From the NCBI RefSeq assembly GCF_040393045.1, contig NZ_JBEBUX010000008.1, positions 1 through 57,706 on the forward strand: DNA of 57,706 bases, given 5' to 3'. The first letter of the stretch is position 1. Every line of letters begins with the position of its first letter. The notes under the pieces were generated by a model. It saw nothing but the letters and a program-made list of their open reading frames with translations. It ran no database searches and had not been told where the DNA came from. The position numbers and the translations under genes were made by a program. This DNA is from Pollutimonas bauzanensis_A (GTDB taxonomy: Bacteria; Pseudomonadota; Gammaproteobacteria; Burkholderiales; Burkholderiaceae_B). This document shows, one piece after another, positions 33,222 to 41,755 of the stretch.

Positions 33222-33235
33222 CTCCATTTATGGAG
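33222..33235. promoter_or_regulatory. Candidate operator of the RES/Xre pair
   Basis: CTCCAT-TT-ATGGAG, perfect 6-base arms, centred about 36 bases upstream of the antitoxin ATG. This is a suitable place for autorepression by the antitoxin's helix-turn-helix. Confidence 0.5.
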
Positions 33236-33343
33236 TTATCAAGTTGTGTGCAATAAACCCGCCTATAGCGCGGCAGCGATTTGTCTTCGGGGGCGCTTCA
33301 TTTCTTATATAGCCGCCGCGCATAATGCGCTCTGCTTATAAAT

Positions 33344-33362
33344 AACGATCAAAGTAATCGTT
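33344..33362. promoter_or_regulatory. Dyad upstream of the sulfate-binding protein gene
   Basis: AACGAT-N7-ATCGTT in an A/T-rich stretch 67 bases before the sbp ATG. CysB, a LysR-type activator, normally controls such operons, and this dyad is a candidate site. I cannot match it to a firm CysB consensus. Confidence 0.35.
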
Positions 33363-33428
33363 CTGTTTTCATGCATACCTCTTTAGTCTTGAGCTTTTGC
33401 CGAGCCAATATTTCTAAAGGATGCATGC

Positions 33429-34439
33429 ATGTCGTTACCTAAATCGCTGAAGATTGCCATCGTTGCCGGGGTGTTTTTCGCATCACCCAGCTACGCTGCG
33501 GATATCTCCCTCTTGAATGTGTCGTACGATCCGACACGCGAGCTGTATCAAGAGTTCAACCAGGCATTCTCCAAACATTGGAAAGCGAGTACTGGAGACA
33601 CGGTGACGATCAAACAGTCGCACGGCGGCTCCGGCAAGCAGGCTCGCTCTGTCATAGATGGCATTGACGCGGATGTCGTGACCCTGGCCCTGGCATCGGA
33701 TATTGATGCCATCGCGCAGCGCGGCGCCATCAGGCAGGATTGGGAAAAACAATTTACCCTCAATAGCTCCCCCTACACATCGACCATCGTATTCCTGGTG
33801 CGCAAAGGTAACCCCAAGCAAATCAAGGACTGGGACGATCTGATCAAGCCGGGGGTTTCCGTTATTACGCCCAATCCCAAGACTTCTGGCGGTGCGCGTT
33901 GGAATTATCTCGCTGCGTGGGGCTATGCATTGAGGCAACCGGGCGGAAATGAGGAAAAAGCCCAAGACTTTGTCGGCAAACTGTTCAAGCAAGTTCCGGT
34001 ACTGGATTCAGGTGCGCGCGGCTCGACCACGACTTTCGTCGAACGGGGTATTGGCGATGTGTTGCTGGCATGGGAAAACGAGGCACTGCTTGCCATTAAA
34101 GAATTAGGCCCGGACAAGGTCGAAATCGTGGCGCCATCCGTCAGTATCCTGGCCGAGCCGCCCGTGGCAATCGTAGACAAGGTCGTTGACAAGAAAGGCA
34201 CCCGCACTGTTGCCCAAGCCTATCTGCAATACCTTTATAGCGACGAAGGCCAGGAAATTGCCGGGAAAAACTACTACCGTCCGACTACAGAAAAAATCGC
34301 CGCTAAATTTGCTGATCAGTATCCAAAGATCACGCTATTTACGATCAACGACGTAGCAGGAGATTGGACCACGGCCCAAAAACGTCATTTTGGCGATGGC
34401 GGCATATTCGACCAAATCTATCTGCCAAACAAAAAATAG
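33429..34439 (+). CDS. sbp: Sulfate-binding periplasmic protein
   Basis: A 336-residue receptor with a signal peptide ending PSYAAD. Signature stretches are LLNVSYDPTRELYQEFNQAFSKHWKASTGDTVTIKQSHGGSGKQARSVIDGIDADVVTLALASDIDAI and NPKTSGGARWNYLAAWGYAL, the second being a Prosite-type prokaryotic sulfate-binding motif. It delivers sulfate (possibly thiosulfate) to the CysTWA transporter encoded next. A 72-base gap separates it from cysT. Confidence 0.95.
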   Translation: MSLPKSLKIAIVAGVFFASPSYAADISLLNVSYDPTRELYQEFNQAFSKHWKASTGDTVTIKQSHGGSGKQARSVIDGIDADVVTLALASDIDAIAQRGAIRQDWEKQFTLNSSPYTSTIVFLVRKGNPKQIKDWDDLIKPGVSVITPNPKTSGGARWNYLAAWGYALRQPGGNEEKAQDFVGKLFKQVPVLDSGARGSTTTFVERGIGDVLLAWENEALLAIKELGPDKVEIVAPSVSILAEPPVAIVDKVVDKKGTRTVAQAYLQYLYSDEGQEIAGKNYYRPTTEKIAAKFADQYPKITLFTINDVAGDWTTAQKRHFGDGGIFDQIYLPNKK

Positions 34440-34511
34440 GCGGGGTGACGGCTCCGTCCAGGGCGGATTCTTCGGGATCCGCATTTCTCTTACGATAACA
34501 AGCCTTTAACC

Positions 34512-35375
34512 ATGTCCAGTATTGCCGTTCCGGCTGTTCGAGGGTCCTCCCCTTTTCGCGTTATTCCAGGGTTCAACATCACTCTGGGGTTCACCTTGCT
34601 ATACCTGTGTCTGATCGTATTGATCCCATTGTCAGCGGTATTTTTGAAGACGTTCACATTAAGTTGGAGCGAATTCTGGGAGGTCGTCACATCGGATCGT
34701 GTCATGGCGTCGTACCGTCTGAGTTTTGGCGCCTCGCTGATTGCCGCTGTCATCAATGTGATTTTCGGTACTGTTGTGGCCTGGGTTCTGGTGCGCTATC
34801 GCTTTCCGGGGAAAACGATAGTGGATGCCTTGGTCGACTTGCCATTTGCCTTGCCCACGGCGGTTGCGGGTATTGCCCTGACCGCCTTGTATGCGCCCAA
34901 TGGGTGGATAGGCCGCCATCTTGAGCCTCTGGGAATTCAGGTCGCTTTCACTCCCCTGGGGGTGGTTGTCGCCCTGACGTTCATCGGCCTTCCCTTTGTC
35001 GTAAGAACTGTGCAGCCAGTGTTGGAGGATGCCGAACGCGAACTGGAAGAAGCGGCAGCCAGCCTGGGGGCAAACCGCCTGCAGACATTCTTGAGAGTGG
35101 TGCTGCCGACGATTTTGCCTGCGCTGATGACTGGGTTTGCCATGGCGTTTGCGCGTGCTACTGGCGAATACGGCTCTGTGATTTTCATTGCCGGCAATAT
35201 GCCCATGATCTCGGAAATCACGCCTTTGCTAATCGTCACCAAACTAGAGCAATACGACTACGCAGGGGCCACGGCCATTGCTGTGGTCATGTTGGTAGTT
35301 TCATTTTTGCTGTTACTGATGATCAATTTACTGCAAGCCTGGACGCGCCGGCGTAATCAGGCGGCAAGGAAATAA
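34512..35375 (+). CDS. cysT: Sulfate ABC transporter permease CysT
   Basis: A 287-residue inner-membrane permease. Core features are LPFALPTAVAGIALTALYAPNGWIGRHLEPLGIQVAFTPLGVVVALTFIGLPFVVRTVQPVLEDAERELEEAAASLGANRLQTFLRVVLPTILPALMTGFAMAFARATGEYGSVIFIAGN, containing the EAA coupling loop. One base separates its stop codon from the cysW start. The ribosome-binding site is weak. Confidence 0.94.
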   Translation: MSSIAVPAVRGSSPFRVIPGFNITLGFTLLYLCLIVLIPLSAVFLKTFTLSWSEFWEVVTSDRVMASYRLSFGASLIAAVINVIFGTVVAWVLVRYRFPGKTIVDALVDLPFALPTAVAGIALTALYAPNGWIGRHLEPLGIQVAFTPLGVVVALTFIGLPFVVRTVQPVLEDAERELEEAAASLGANRLQTFLRVVLPTILPALMTGFAMAFARATGEYGSVIFIAGNMPMISEITPLLIVTKLEQYDYAGATAIAVVMLVVSFLLLLMINLLQAWTRRRNQAARK

Positions 35376-35376
35376 T

Positions 35377-36288
35377 ATGGCTTCCCTAGACACTGCCTTG
35401 CCGGCGACATTTATTCCATATAGCCAACCCGCCCGCTCATCGTCTGCGCTGCAGGAGCCCCGGTGGGTGCGTTATGCATTGATTTTCACGGCTTTTGCGT
35501 TTCTGGCGCTTTTCCTTTTTGTTCCCTTATTCGCGGTTTTTGCCGAAGCCTTGCGTAAAGGCTGGGGCGCCTATATTGCCGCCATTACCGAGCCCGACGC
35601 GGTGTCGGCCATTAAGCTGACCTTGCTGGCGGCCGCGGTGGCCGTGCCCTTGAACCTGGTCTTTGGCGTCAGCGCAGCATGGGCTATCGCCAAATTTGAA
35701 TTTCGCGGCAAGAACCTGTTGATCACGCTGATAGATCTGCCCTTTTCCGTGTCGCCGATTATTTCCGGTTTGATCTATGTATTGATCTTTGGCGCTCAAG
35801 GGTGGTTAGGCCCATGGCTTTACGAACACGATATCAAGATACTGTTCGCCGTGCCCGCCATCGTGCTGGCCACCATTTTCGTCACCTTCCCTTTCATCGC
35901 CCGTGAATTGATACCGTTGATGCAAGCGCAAGGCAGCGAAGAGGAGGAAGCAGCCCTGGTGTTGGGCGCCTCGGGCTGGCAAACCTTCTGGCACGTCACC
36001 TTGCCCAATATCAAATGGGGTCTGCTGTATGGCGTGATTCTTTGCAACGCCCGGGCCATGGGTGAATTCGGCGCCGTATCGGTTGTGTCGGGTCACATCA
36101 GAGGCATGACAAATACGATTCCGCTGCATGTCGAGATTCTTTATAACGAATACAACTTTTCCGCGGCGTTCGCCGTAGCGTCTTTGCTGGCGCTGCTGGC
36201 CCTGGTTACGCTTGCCCTGAAATCCTGGTTTGCATGGCGCATCCAAGAGACCGAGCCCCTTATCGTCCGCACTGGAGCACTGACATGA
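35377..36288 (+). CDS. cysW: Sulfate ABC transporter permease CysW
   Basis: A 303-residue second permease of the sulfate transporter. It shows AIKLTLLAAAVAVPLNLVFGVSAAWAIAKFEFRGKNLLITLIDLPFSVSPIISGLIYVLIFGAQG and the coupling loop EEEAALVLGASGWQTFWHVTLPNIKWGLLYGVILCNARAMGEFGAVSVVSGHIRG. The end overlaps cysA as ATGA, indicating translational coupling. Confidence 0.94.
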   Translation: MASLDTALPATFIPYSQPARSSSALQEPRWVRYALIFTAFAFLALFLFVPLFAVFAEALRKGWGAYIAAITEPDAVSAIKLTLLAAAVAVPLNLVFGVSAAWAIAKFEFRGKNLLITLIDLPFSVSPIISGLIYVLIFGAQGWLGPWLYEHDIKILFAVPAIVLATIFVTFPFIARELIPLMQAQGSEEEEAALVLGASGWQTFWHVTLPNIKWGLLYGVILCNARAMGEFGAVSVVSGHIRGMTNTIPLHVEILYNEYNFSAAFAVASLLALLALVTLALKSWFAWRIQETEPLIVRTGALT

Positions 36289-37352
36289 GCATAGAAGTAC
36301 GCAATTTACACAAGCAGTTCGGAAACTTTACGGCGCTGCAGGATGTGTCCTTGAAATTTCCGGATGGAAAACTGACCGCCTTGCTAGGCCCTTCGGGTTG
36401 CGGCAAGACTACCTTGCTGCGCATTGTCGCAGGACTTGAGCATCCTGATTCCGGGCAGGTTTTGCTGGATAACGAAAGCGCGACAGAGCGGCATGTGCGG
36501 GAACGTCAGGTCGGTTTCGTATTTCAGCACTATGCGTTGTTCAAGCATATGAGCGTATTCGAGAATATTGCCTTCGGGTTGCGCGTAAGGCCTCGCCACA
36601 GCCGCCCCTCTGAAACGGCAATACGCGAAAAGGTTACCCAGCTGCTAGAGCTTGTGCAACTGGACTGGCTGGCTGACCGCAAGCCGTCGGCGCTGTCAGG
36701 CGGACAACGTCAGCGTATCGCATTGGCTCGGGCCTTGGCGGTAGAGCCGCGAGTCTTGTTGCTTGACGAGCCCTTTGGTGCGTTGGATGCCCAGGTGCGC
36801 AAGGAATTGCGGCGTTGGCTGCGGCGCTTGCACGATGAACTACAAGTCACCAGCATCTTTGTGACCCATGATCAAGAAGAGGCGCTGGAAGTCGCGGATG
36901 AAATTGTCGTGATGAATCATGGCAAGGTGGAGCAAACCGGCGCGCCTGCCCAAGTCTACAACCAGCCTGCCAGCCCCTTCGTCTACGGTTTCCTGGGAAA
37001 TGTGAATTTGTTTCATGGCCGAGTTCATCAAGGATTCCTGGAAACCGGCGACGCCGCCTTCCATGCGCCCGAGCATCATGCTGCGGATGATACGCAAGGT
37101 ACCGCTTATGTCCGTCCGCACGATATCGAGGTCGAGCGTTATACGGTCGGGGCCAAAGGGCTGGTGGTGCGCCTGGAGCGTATACACGCCATCGGTCCGC
37201 TGGCCCAGCTGGAGTTGACGCGCCAGGATACCGACGAGCCGATCGAGGCGGTGATATCGCGTGAGCGGTTTCTGCAACTGCAATTGAAAGAGAGCGAGAC
37301 GCTGGTGGTCAGACCCAGGCAAGTTCACATTTTCCTGGAGCAGGCTGCCTGA
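36285..37352 (+). CDS. cysA: Sulfate ABC transporter ATPase CysA
   Basis: A 355-residue ATPase. Walker A is GPSGCGKTT (about 34-42), signature LSGGQRQRIALARAL, Walker B VLLLDEPFGALDAQVRKELRRWLRRLHDELQVTSIFVTHDQEEALEVADEIVVM, and a C-terminal TOBE-type region with YVRPHDIEVERY. The start is the ATG overlapping the cysW stop; the longer in-frame version beginning at 36234 lies in cysW. It ends 11 bases from the convergent EamA gene. Confidence 0.95.
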   Translation: MSIEVRNLHKQFGNFTALQDVSLKFPDGKLTALLGPSGCGKTTLLRIVAGLEHPDSGQVLLDNESATERHVRERQVGFVFQHYALFKHMSVFENIAFGLRVRPRHSRPSETAIREKVTQLLELVQLDWLADRKPSALSGGQRQRIALARALAVEPRVLLLDEPFGALDAQVRKELRRWLRRLHDELQVTSIFVTHDQEEALEVADEIVVMNHGKVEQTGAPAQVYNQPASPFVYGFLGNVNLFHGRVHQGFLETGDAAFHAPEHHAADDTQGTAYVRPHDIEVERYTVGAKGLVVRLERIHAIGPLAQLELTRQDTDEPIEAVISRERFLQLQLKESETLVVRPRQVHIFLEQAA

Positions 37353-37363
37353 CTATGAGTTGA

Positions 37364-38236
37364 TTAATGCGATGCCAACATGATGACGCCGGCGATAATA
37401 ATGATGCACCCTAGCCACCGCATCGGCGACACTTTTTCTTTAAGTATGAAGAAGCCGGCAAATGTCGCGATCATCATGGACATTTCACGCAAAGGCGCGA
37501 CGGCACTTACGTCGGCGCCATGCTGCAACGCGTACAAGATCAGAATGTAGGCCATTGGCGACAAGACGCCTACCGCAAGCGCAAGCTTCCATTTGCCGCG
37601 CATCTGTTCCATCATGTGTTTGCGGCGTACCCATGTGCTGGGGGCCAACAGCAGTGTGCCTCCGAAGGCGGAAAGCCAATCGAGCATTACCGGGGCAACC
37701 AGCAGCACCTTGACGCTGTAGGCATCGCTAAGGCTGTAGGCGGCGATGAACAGGCCTATCAAGATGCCCCAGCGTATGCCCACCCAAGCTTGCGGTTGTG
37801 CAAACTGGCGCCAGTTTCCCTGGGTGGCGATTAATAATATGCCCGCTACGACACTGCAAATGCCCAGCACCCCAAAGGTGGATGGCACTTCAGCCAGCCA
37901 TAAAAAGGCGCCCGCGCTGGCCAGCAATGGGCCCGTACCCCGGGCGATGGGATACACCACGGAAAGATCGGCTACGTTATAGCCACGCATCAGGCAAACA
38001 CTGTATCCAAGATGCAAGGCGCTGGAAAGCCCGACAAACGCGACCACAGGCCAGCTCCAGGCCATGCCGTCGTTCCACAAGATATAAATAACCCAGGGCG
38101 CGTAGACAATCGTAGAGCAAAGCCGATACGCAAAAACGAAGGAAACACCGGCGCCCGCCGCCTGCTTGGAAATCAGGTTCCAGGCAGCATGAAGACCAGC
38201 CGCGATGACGACAAGTAGAAAGATCTGTAGCGTCAT
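37364..38236 (-). CDS. EamA/DMT-family transporter
   Basis: A 290-residue membrane protein with about ten hydrophobic helices in two EamA repeats. The C-terminal repeat shows APLREMSMMIATFAGFFILKEKVSPMRWLGCIIIIAGVIMLA, characteristic of drug/metabolite exporters. The first helix HAAWNLISKQAAGAGVSFVFAYRL is also typical. Substrate is unknown. No ligand-related neighbours: the downstream gene is convergent cysA. Confidence 0.9.
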   Translation of the reverse strand: MTLQIFLLVVIAAGLHAAWNLISKQAAGAGVSFVFAYRLCSTIVYAPWVIYILWNDGMAWSWPVVAFVGLSSALHLGYSVCLMRGYNVADLSVVYPIARGTGPLLASAGAFLWLAEVPSTFGVLGICSVVAGILLIATQGNWRQFAQPQAWVGIRWGILIGLFIAAYSLSDAYSVKVLLVAPVMLDWLSAFGGTLLLAPSTWVRRKHMMEQMRGKWKLALAVGVLSPMAYILILYALQHGADVSAVAPLREMSMMIATFAGFFILKEKVSPMRWLGCIIIIAGVIMLASH

Positions 38237-38269
38237 CGGGAAGGCGTGGTCATGAGCAGCTGACGGGAC

Positions 38270-38614
38270 TTAAAGGATTTCTTCCACGATTGTGGCGGGC
38301 CGGCACAGGCGTGTGCCCTTGTCTGTGACGACGAATGGACGATTCATCAAGATGGGATGCTGGACCATGGCGTCAAGCAGTTGTTCGTCGGTGACGGACG
38401 GGGCATCCAGCTTGAGTTCCTGGAACACGGCTTCCTTGCTGCGTATGGCTTCGCGTACAGACAGTCCGGCGTCTTTGATCAGGCTGGCCAATTCGCTACG
38501 CGACAGGGGCGTTTGAAGGTATTCGATAACCTCGGCCTGTATGCCGCGTTCTTGAAGCGTTTGCAGTACGGTGCGCGAAGTCCCGCAGCGAGGATTATGA
38601 TAGATCGTGGTCAT
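38270..38614 (-). CDS. arsC: ArsC-family arsenate reductase (glutaredoxin-linked type)
   Basis: A 114-residue thioredoxin-fold protein. HNPRCGTSR places the catalytic Cys at residue 10. The three-arginine pattern is represented by AIRSKE, PILMNRPFVV and GTRLCRP. This fits glutaredoxin-dependent ArsC, which reduces arsenate, although no other ars genes are present and paralogues of this fold (YffB/Spx-like) exist. A GTG-initiated extension of five residues upstream is unlikely. Functional role is therefore moderately certain only. Confidence 0.8.
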   Translation of the reverse strand: MTTIYHNPRCGTSRTVLQTLQERGIQAEVIEYLQTPLSRSELASLIKDAGLSVREAIRSKEAVFQELKLDAPSVTDEQLLDAMVQHPILMNRPFVVTDKGTRLCRPATIVEEIL

Positions 38615-38692
38615 TGCCGTGAATATCAATTGTCATGTTCATGTAATAGACCAACATCTTAGCCCAGTTTCGCAAGTGTTCAAGGAGCCAAC

Positions 38693-39250
38693 ATGAAGTT
38701 ATTTCGTCGAGTCGCCCCGGTTTCGTACGTTATTCTCGCCCTGGTGTGCGCCGCGCCATACCAAGCTTATGCGCAGCTAAAGCCTGGTGCGCCAGCTCCT
38801 GACTTTACCCTTGATGCAACGCTAGGCGGCAATGCGTTTTCTTTTTCTTTGGAGCAGGCGCTGAAAACAGGGCCTGTGGTGCTTTATTTCTATCCTGCGG
38901 CCTTCACTAAAGGGTGCACGATAGAAGCCTATGATTTTGCCGAGGCTACCGACGAGTACAAGCGCTATGGTGCAACGGTGCTGGGGGTCTCGGCAGATAA
39001 GCTGGACAAACTCAAGGAGTTTTCGGTCAGCGCCTGCCGAAGCAAGTTTGCCGTGGGCGCCGATCCAGACGCCAAGGTCATCAAGGCTTATGACGCGAAA
39101 ATGGCCTTCATGCCAAATATGGCGAACCGTGTTTCCTATGTGATTACTCCCGACCACAAGGTGTATTACGAGTACAGCAGCAAGGATCCGGATAATCACG
39201 TCGCCAACACGATGGCCGCTGTGAAAAGGTGGGCCGCCGCCAAACATTGA
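38693..39250 (+). CDS. Exported BCP-type peroxiredoxin
   Basis: A 185-residue AhpC/TSA-family peroxidase with a signal peptide ending YQAYAQL, so it acts in the periplasm. The peroxidatic Cys75 is in YPAAFTKGCTIEAYDF. A second cysteine, Cys115 in SVSACRSKF, is a candidate resolving residue. BCP/PrxQ enzymes are normally cytoplasmic; an exported version is less common. AAGGAGCC precedes the ATG. It is followed by a glutathione peroxidase, suggesting a peroxide-defence pair. Confidence 0.87.
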   Translation: MKLFRRVAPVSYVILALVCAAPYQAYAQLKPGAPAPDFTLDATLGGNAFSFSLEQALKTGPVVLYFYPAAFTKGCTIEAYDFAEATDEYKRYGATVLGVSADKLDKLKEFSVSACRSKFAVGADPDAKVIKAYDAKMAFMPNMANRVSYVITPDHKVYYEYSSKDPDNHVANTMAAVKRWAAAKH

Positions 39251-39336
39251 GCGCGGCGTTCGCCAGACCGGGGGCCGCCCCACCCGTCTTTCAATGGTAA
39301 AGTAGAAAATCATTGGCCAGAGAGTGATGCGCAATC

Positions 39337-39828
39337 ATGACATCGATTTATTCTTTTTCAGCTCAGTCGCTCGATGGCGAAAGCATCGCCCTTTCACGTT
39401 ACGAAGGCCAGGTGCTTTTGGTCGTCAACGTCGCATCTGAGTGCGGGTTTACGCCTCAGTATCAGGGCCTCGAGATTTTGTATAAGGAATATCGCGCTCT
39501 CGGATTTTCCGTGCTTGGCTTCCCTTGCGATCAGTTTGGCCACCAAGAGCCGGGTAGCAACGATGAAATTGCCAGCTTTTGTTCGAGCAAGTACGGGGTC
39601 ACATTTCCCATGTTCGATAAAATCGATGTCAATGGCCCAACGGCGCACCCCCTGTTTTCATGGCTGAAAAGCGAGAAGGCGGGCGTGCTTGGCAGCCAGA
39701 ATATCAAGTGGAATTTCACTAAGTTTTTGCTTGGCCGTGATGGGCATGTACTGAAACGCTATGGCTCGGTGACAAAACCCGAAGCTTTGCACGGCGACAT
39801 TCAACAAGCTATCGCGGTACAAGCTTGA
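39337..39828 (+). CDS. Glutathione peroxidase family protein (cysteine type)
   Basis: A 163-residue cytoplasmic thiol peroxidase. Catalytic tetrad elements are visible: NVASECGFTPQYQGLE with Cys36 in place of selenocysteine, the Gln-containing GFPCDQFGHQEPGSNDEI, and KWNFTKFLLGRDG with the Trp and Asn. It removes hydroperoxides, in bacteria often using thioredoxin. It lies 86 bases after the exported peroxiredoxin on the same strand. Confidence 0.93.
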   Translation: MTSIYSFSAQSLDGESIALSRYEGQVLLVVNVASECGFTPQYQGLEILYKEYRALGFSVLGFPCDQFGHQEPGSNDEIASFCSSKYGVTFPMFDKIDVNGPTAHPLFSWLKSEKAGVLGSQNIKWNFTKFLLGRDGHVLKRYGSVTKPEALHGDIQQAIAVQA

Positions 39829-39867
39829 GCGGTTGAGCTACATAGCAACAATGCAACGAGGACACCC

Positions 39868-39994
39868 ATGATCGCTTTGTATTACTGGACTACCCCGAAC
39901 GGGCATAAAATCACCCTGTTTTTGGAAGAAGCCGGCCTGCCTTACGAGATGATGCAAGATTCTTTTCGGCCAAGACGCCAAAACCGTTAAATAA
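39868..39994 (+). pseudogene. Glutathione S-transferase remnant with internal deletion
   Basis: From the ATG the frame reads MIALYYWTTPNGHKITLFLE and then EAGLPYEMMQDSFRPRRQNR before a stop, 40 residues in all. The first 28 are the unmistakable N-terminus of a YfcG/YghU-type glutathione S-transferase. In a second frame the same DNA ends KILFGQDAKTVK with its own stop at 39992-39994, which resembles the C-terminal tail of such proteins. The roughly 200-residue middle is missing. This looks like a full gene reduced by a large internal deletion that shifted the frame. Confidence 0.72.
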
Positions 39995-40000
39995 AGAACC

Positions 40001-40801
40001 ATGATCAAATGTATTAACAACGCATTGCGCATCGCCTTGGTCGCCGGCGCAGCTGGCATGCTTGCCGCTTGCGCCAGCGGTCCGTCGCCTAATATATCGC
40101 TGATCCCTGTCGAGACGGCCGATCAAGCCAGTAAAGAGGGTTTGTTCACGCAGGCGGTCAAGTGGGAACATAAGAAGCCCGGCTGCAAAGGCGACTGCCC
40201 GGTTTTGAAATTGGACTCTGTCGTGTTTCCAGGGATTCCCCGGCTAACCGAGTTTGTTGACCACGCCTTGGCCATGATGACAGGCATAGGAAATAATCAG
40301 CCGCCGCCTTATATCAACATAGCCGAATACGAAGATTATTTCTGGAAAACGGCGGCACAGCGCGATTCTACGTTGCTTGCGGCTAAGACACGATACCGCA
40401 ATAAGCACCTTACGGTAGTTGAATTGAATACCTGGCAATATCTGACAGGCGCCGCCCATGGCATATCGGCCACGCAGTTTCTTAATTGGGATAACACCAC
40501 TGGCAAGGTTCTTGGGCTGACCAATGTGTTAGAGCCAGGCCAGCATGCAGCGTATGTCGCCGCGCTGAAAGACGTGCATGGCCGTTGGCTGGCCACTAAT
40601 CCGGTCGCGCTGGAAGATCCCGAAACCTATAAACGTATCTGGCCTTTTCAGGCAAGCAATAATTTCGCCTTTACGGATCAGGGCTTGGTGGTCAAGTATG
40701 ACTCCTACCTTATCGCGCCCTACTCGTCAGGGCAGCCCGAGTTGTTGATTCCCTATAGCGCCCTGAAAGGCATATTGCGGCCTGAGTTCATTCCGGCGTA
40801 A
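40001..40801 (+). CDS. DUF3298-type lipoprotein
   Basis: A 266-residue lipoprotein: AAGMLAACASG gives lipidation at about Cys24. The mature part contains TRYRNKHLTVVELNTWQYLTGAAHGISATQFLNWDNTTGKVLGLTNVLEPG and FAFTDQGLVVKYDSYLIAPYSSGQPELLIPYSALKGILRP. These are the signatures of the DUF3298 (RsiV-like) family, often found in cell-envelope proteins. Function is unknown. It starts just after the GST remnant and is probably independent of it. Confidence 0.84.
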   Translation: MIKCINNALRIALVAGAAGMLAACASGPSPNISLIPVETADQASKEGLFTQAVKWEHKKPGCKGDCPVLKLDSVVFPGIPRLTEFVDHALAMMTGIGNNQPPPYINIAEYEDYFWKTAAQRDSTLLAAKTRYRNKHLTVVELNTWQYLTGAAHGISATQFLNWDNTTGKVLGLTNVLEPGQHAAYVAALKDVHGRWLATNPVALEDPETYKRIWPFQASNNFAFTDQGLVVKYDSYLIAPYSSGQPELLIPYSALKGILRPEFIPA

Positions 40802-40826
40802 GTTGCGGGGACTGGGTGTCGAGACG

Positions 40827-41627
40827 TTATGGGTTCGGTGTTTCGTTAAAGCGGTCCAGATCAAAGTAACGTGATCCCGACGAAGGCTGTGTGGCCGGTT
40901 CTTTTGGTGCTGCCTTGTTGTCGGGTGCGGCAGGTTTCTCGTCTTGGCTTCCAGTGCGGCTTTTCAGCGTTTTATCGGTCAGTGCATCCAGCTTGGCTGC
41001 AAGCGCGGTATGTTTCTTTGTCCGTGCCCAGTCTGCTGCGTCAAGTTTTTGCAGATTTTGCGTCGTTACGTCCGCCCCATGATCCAGTAATAACTGAACC
41101 ATGGCTGCGCTACCTGAATGCGCTGCCATCATCAATGCGGTCGTGCCGTCTGGCGCAGGCGCATTAATGATGGCTTTGTTTGCAATCAGCATCTTGGCTG
41201 TTTCTACTTTGCCTGTCGAAGCGGCATATTGCAATGGCGTCCAGCCCAGACGGTTAACCAGGGCTCCGCGCCGGATCAAGTCTTGCGCGCGTTTGGTTTC
41301 GCCAAGCACCGCCAAATACATCAAGGCCGTTTCTTTATTGATATTGATCGCGTTCAGCGACGTCTTTCGGTTAGCAACCAGCACGTCGTAGACATCCCAC
41401 GCACCATCACGTATTGCCTGCATCAGAGCAGGTTGCCCCTTGGGACTCAATTCGTTAGGGTCCGCCCCTTGAGCAAGCAAAGTTTTAACGTTTCCCGCCC
41501 GGTCGTTGGCGATATCGACCCACCAGTCCGATGGGTTTGCCGCGTGCGCAGCAACGCATAACAGCGCACCGGCCAGGCCTACGCAAAGACGATTCAATGT
41601 GGGTGTAAAAGAAAAAACAGGCTTCAT
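40827..41627 (-). CDS. Exported ankyrin-repeat protein
   Basis: A 266-residue periplasmic protein with a signal peptide ending AAHAAN. About four to five ankyrin repeats follow, e.g. DRAGNVKTLLAQGADPNELSPKGQPALMQAIRDGAWDVYDVLV, ETKRAQDLIRRGALVNRLGWTPLQYAASTGKVETAKMLIANKAIINAPAPDGTTALMMAAHSGSAAMVQLLLDHGADVTTQN. The C-terminal tail is Pro/Ala/Lys-rich and likely disordered. It would bind another protein. The partner is not indicated. GGAG lies 7 bases before the ATG. Confidence 0.9.
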   Translation of the reverse strand: MKPVFSFTPTLNRLCVGLAGALLCVAAHAANPSDWWVDIANDRAGNVKTLLAQGADPNELSPKGQPALMQAIRDGAWDVYDVLVANRKTSLNAININKETALMYLAVLGETKRAQDLIRRGALVNRLGWTPLQYAASTGKVETAKMLIANKAIINAPAPDGTTALMMAAHSGSAAMVQLLLDHGADVTTQNLQKLDAADWARTKKHTALAAKLDALTDKTLKSRTGSQDEKPAAPDNKAAPKEPATQPSSGSRYFDLDRFNETPNP

Positions 41628-41682
41628 GCGCCGACTCCGTTAAAACTGAACATTCAAGGCTAGGCTTCTCATGTATCGCTTT

Positions 41683-41738
41683 AAATAAACTACTTTAGAT
41701 AATTTACTTTTAATAAATTACACTAAATAAATTACTTT
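41683..41738. repeat. A/T-rich degenerate tandem repeat
   Basis: Four consecutive imperfect copies of a 13-15-base unit close to AAATAAATTACTTT. The first and fourth differ at only one base. The array is over 80% A+T in a G+C-rich neighbourhood. It fills the gap upstream of the ankyrin gene and ends 17 bases from the tatD stop codon. Confidence 0.7.
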
Positions 41739-41755
41739 AACTATTATGGTTTAAG

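Noticed and set aside
41683..41738. CRISPR-like array
   Set aside because: The units are contiguous, degenerate and 13-15 bases long with no spacers, and there are no cas genes.
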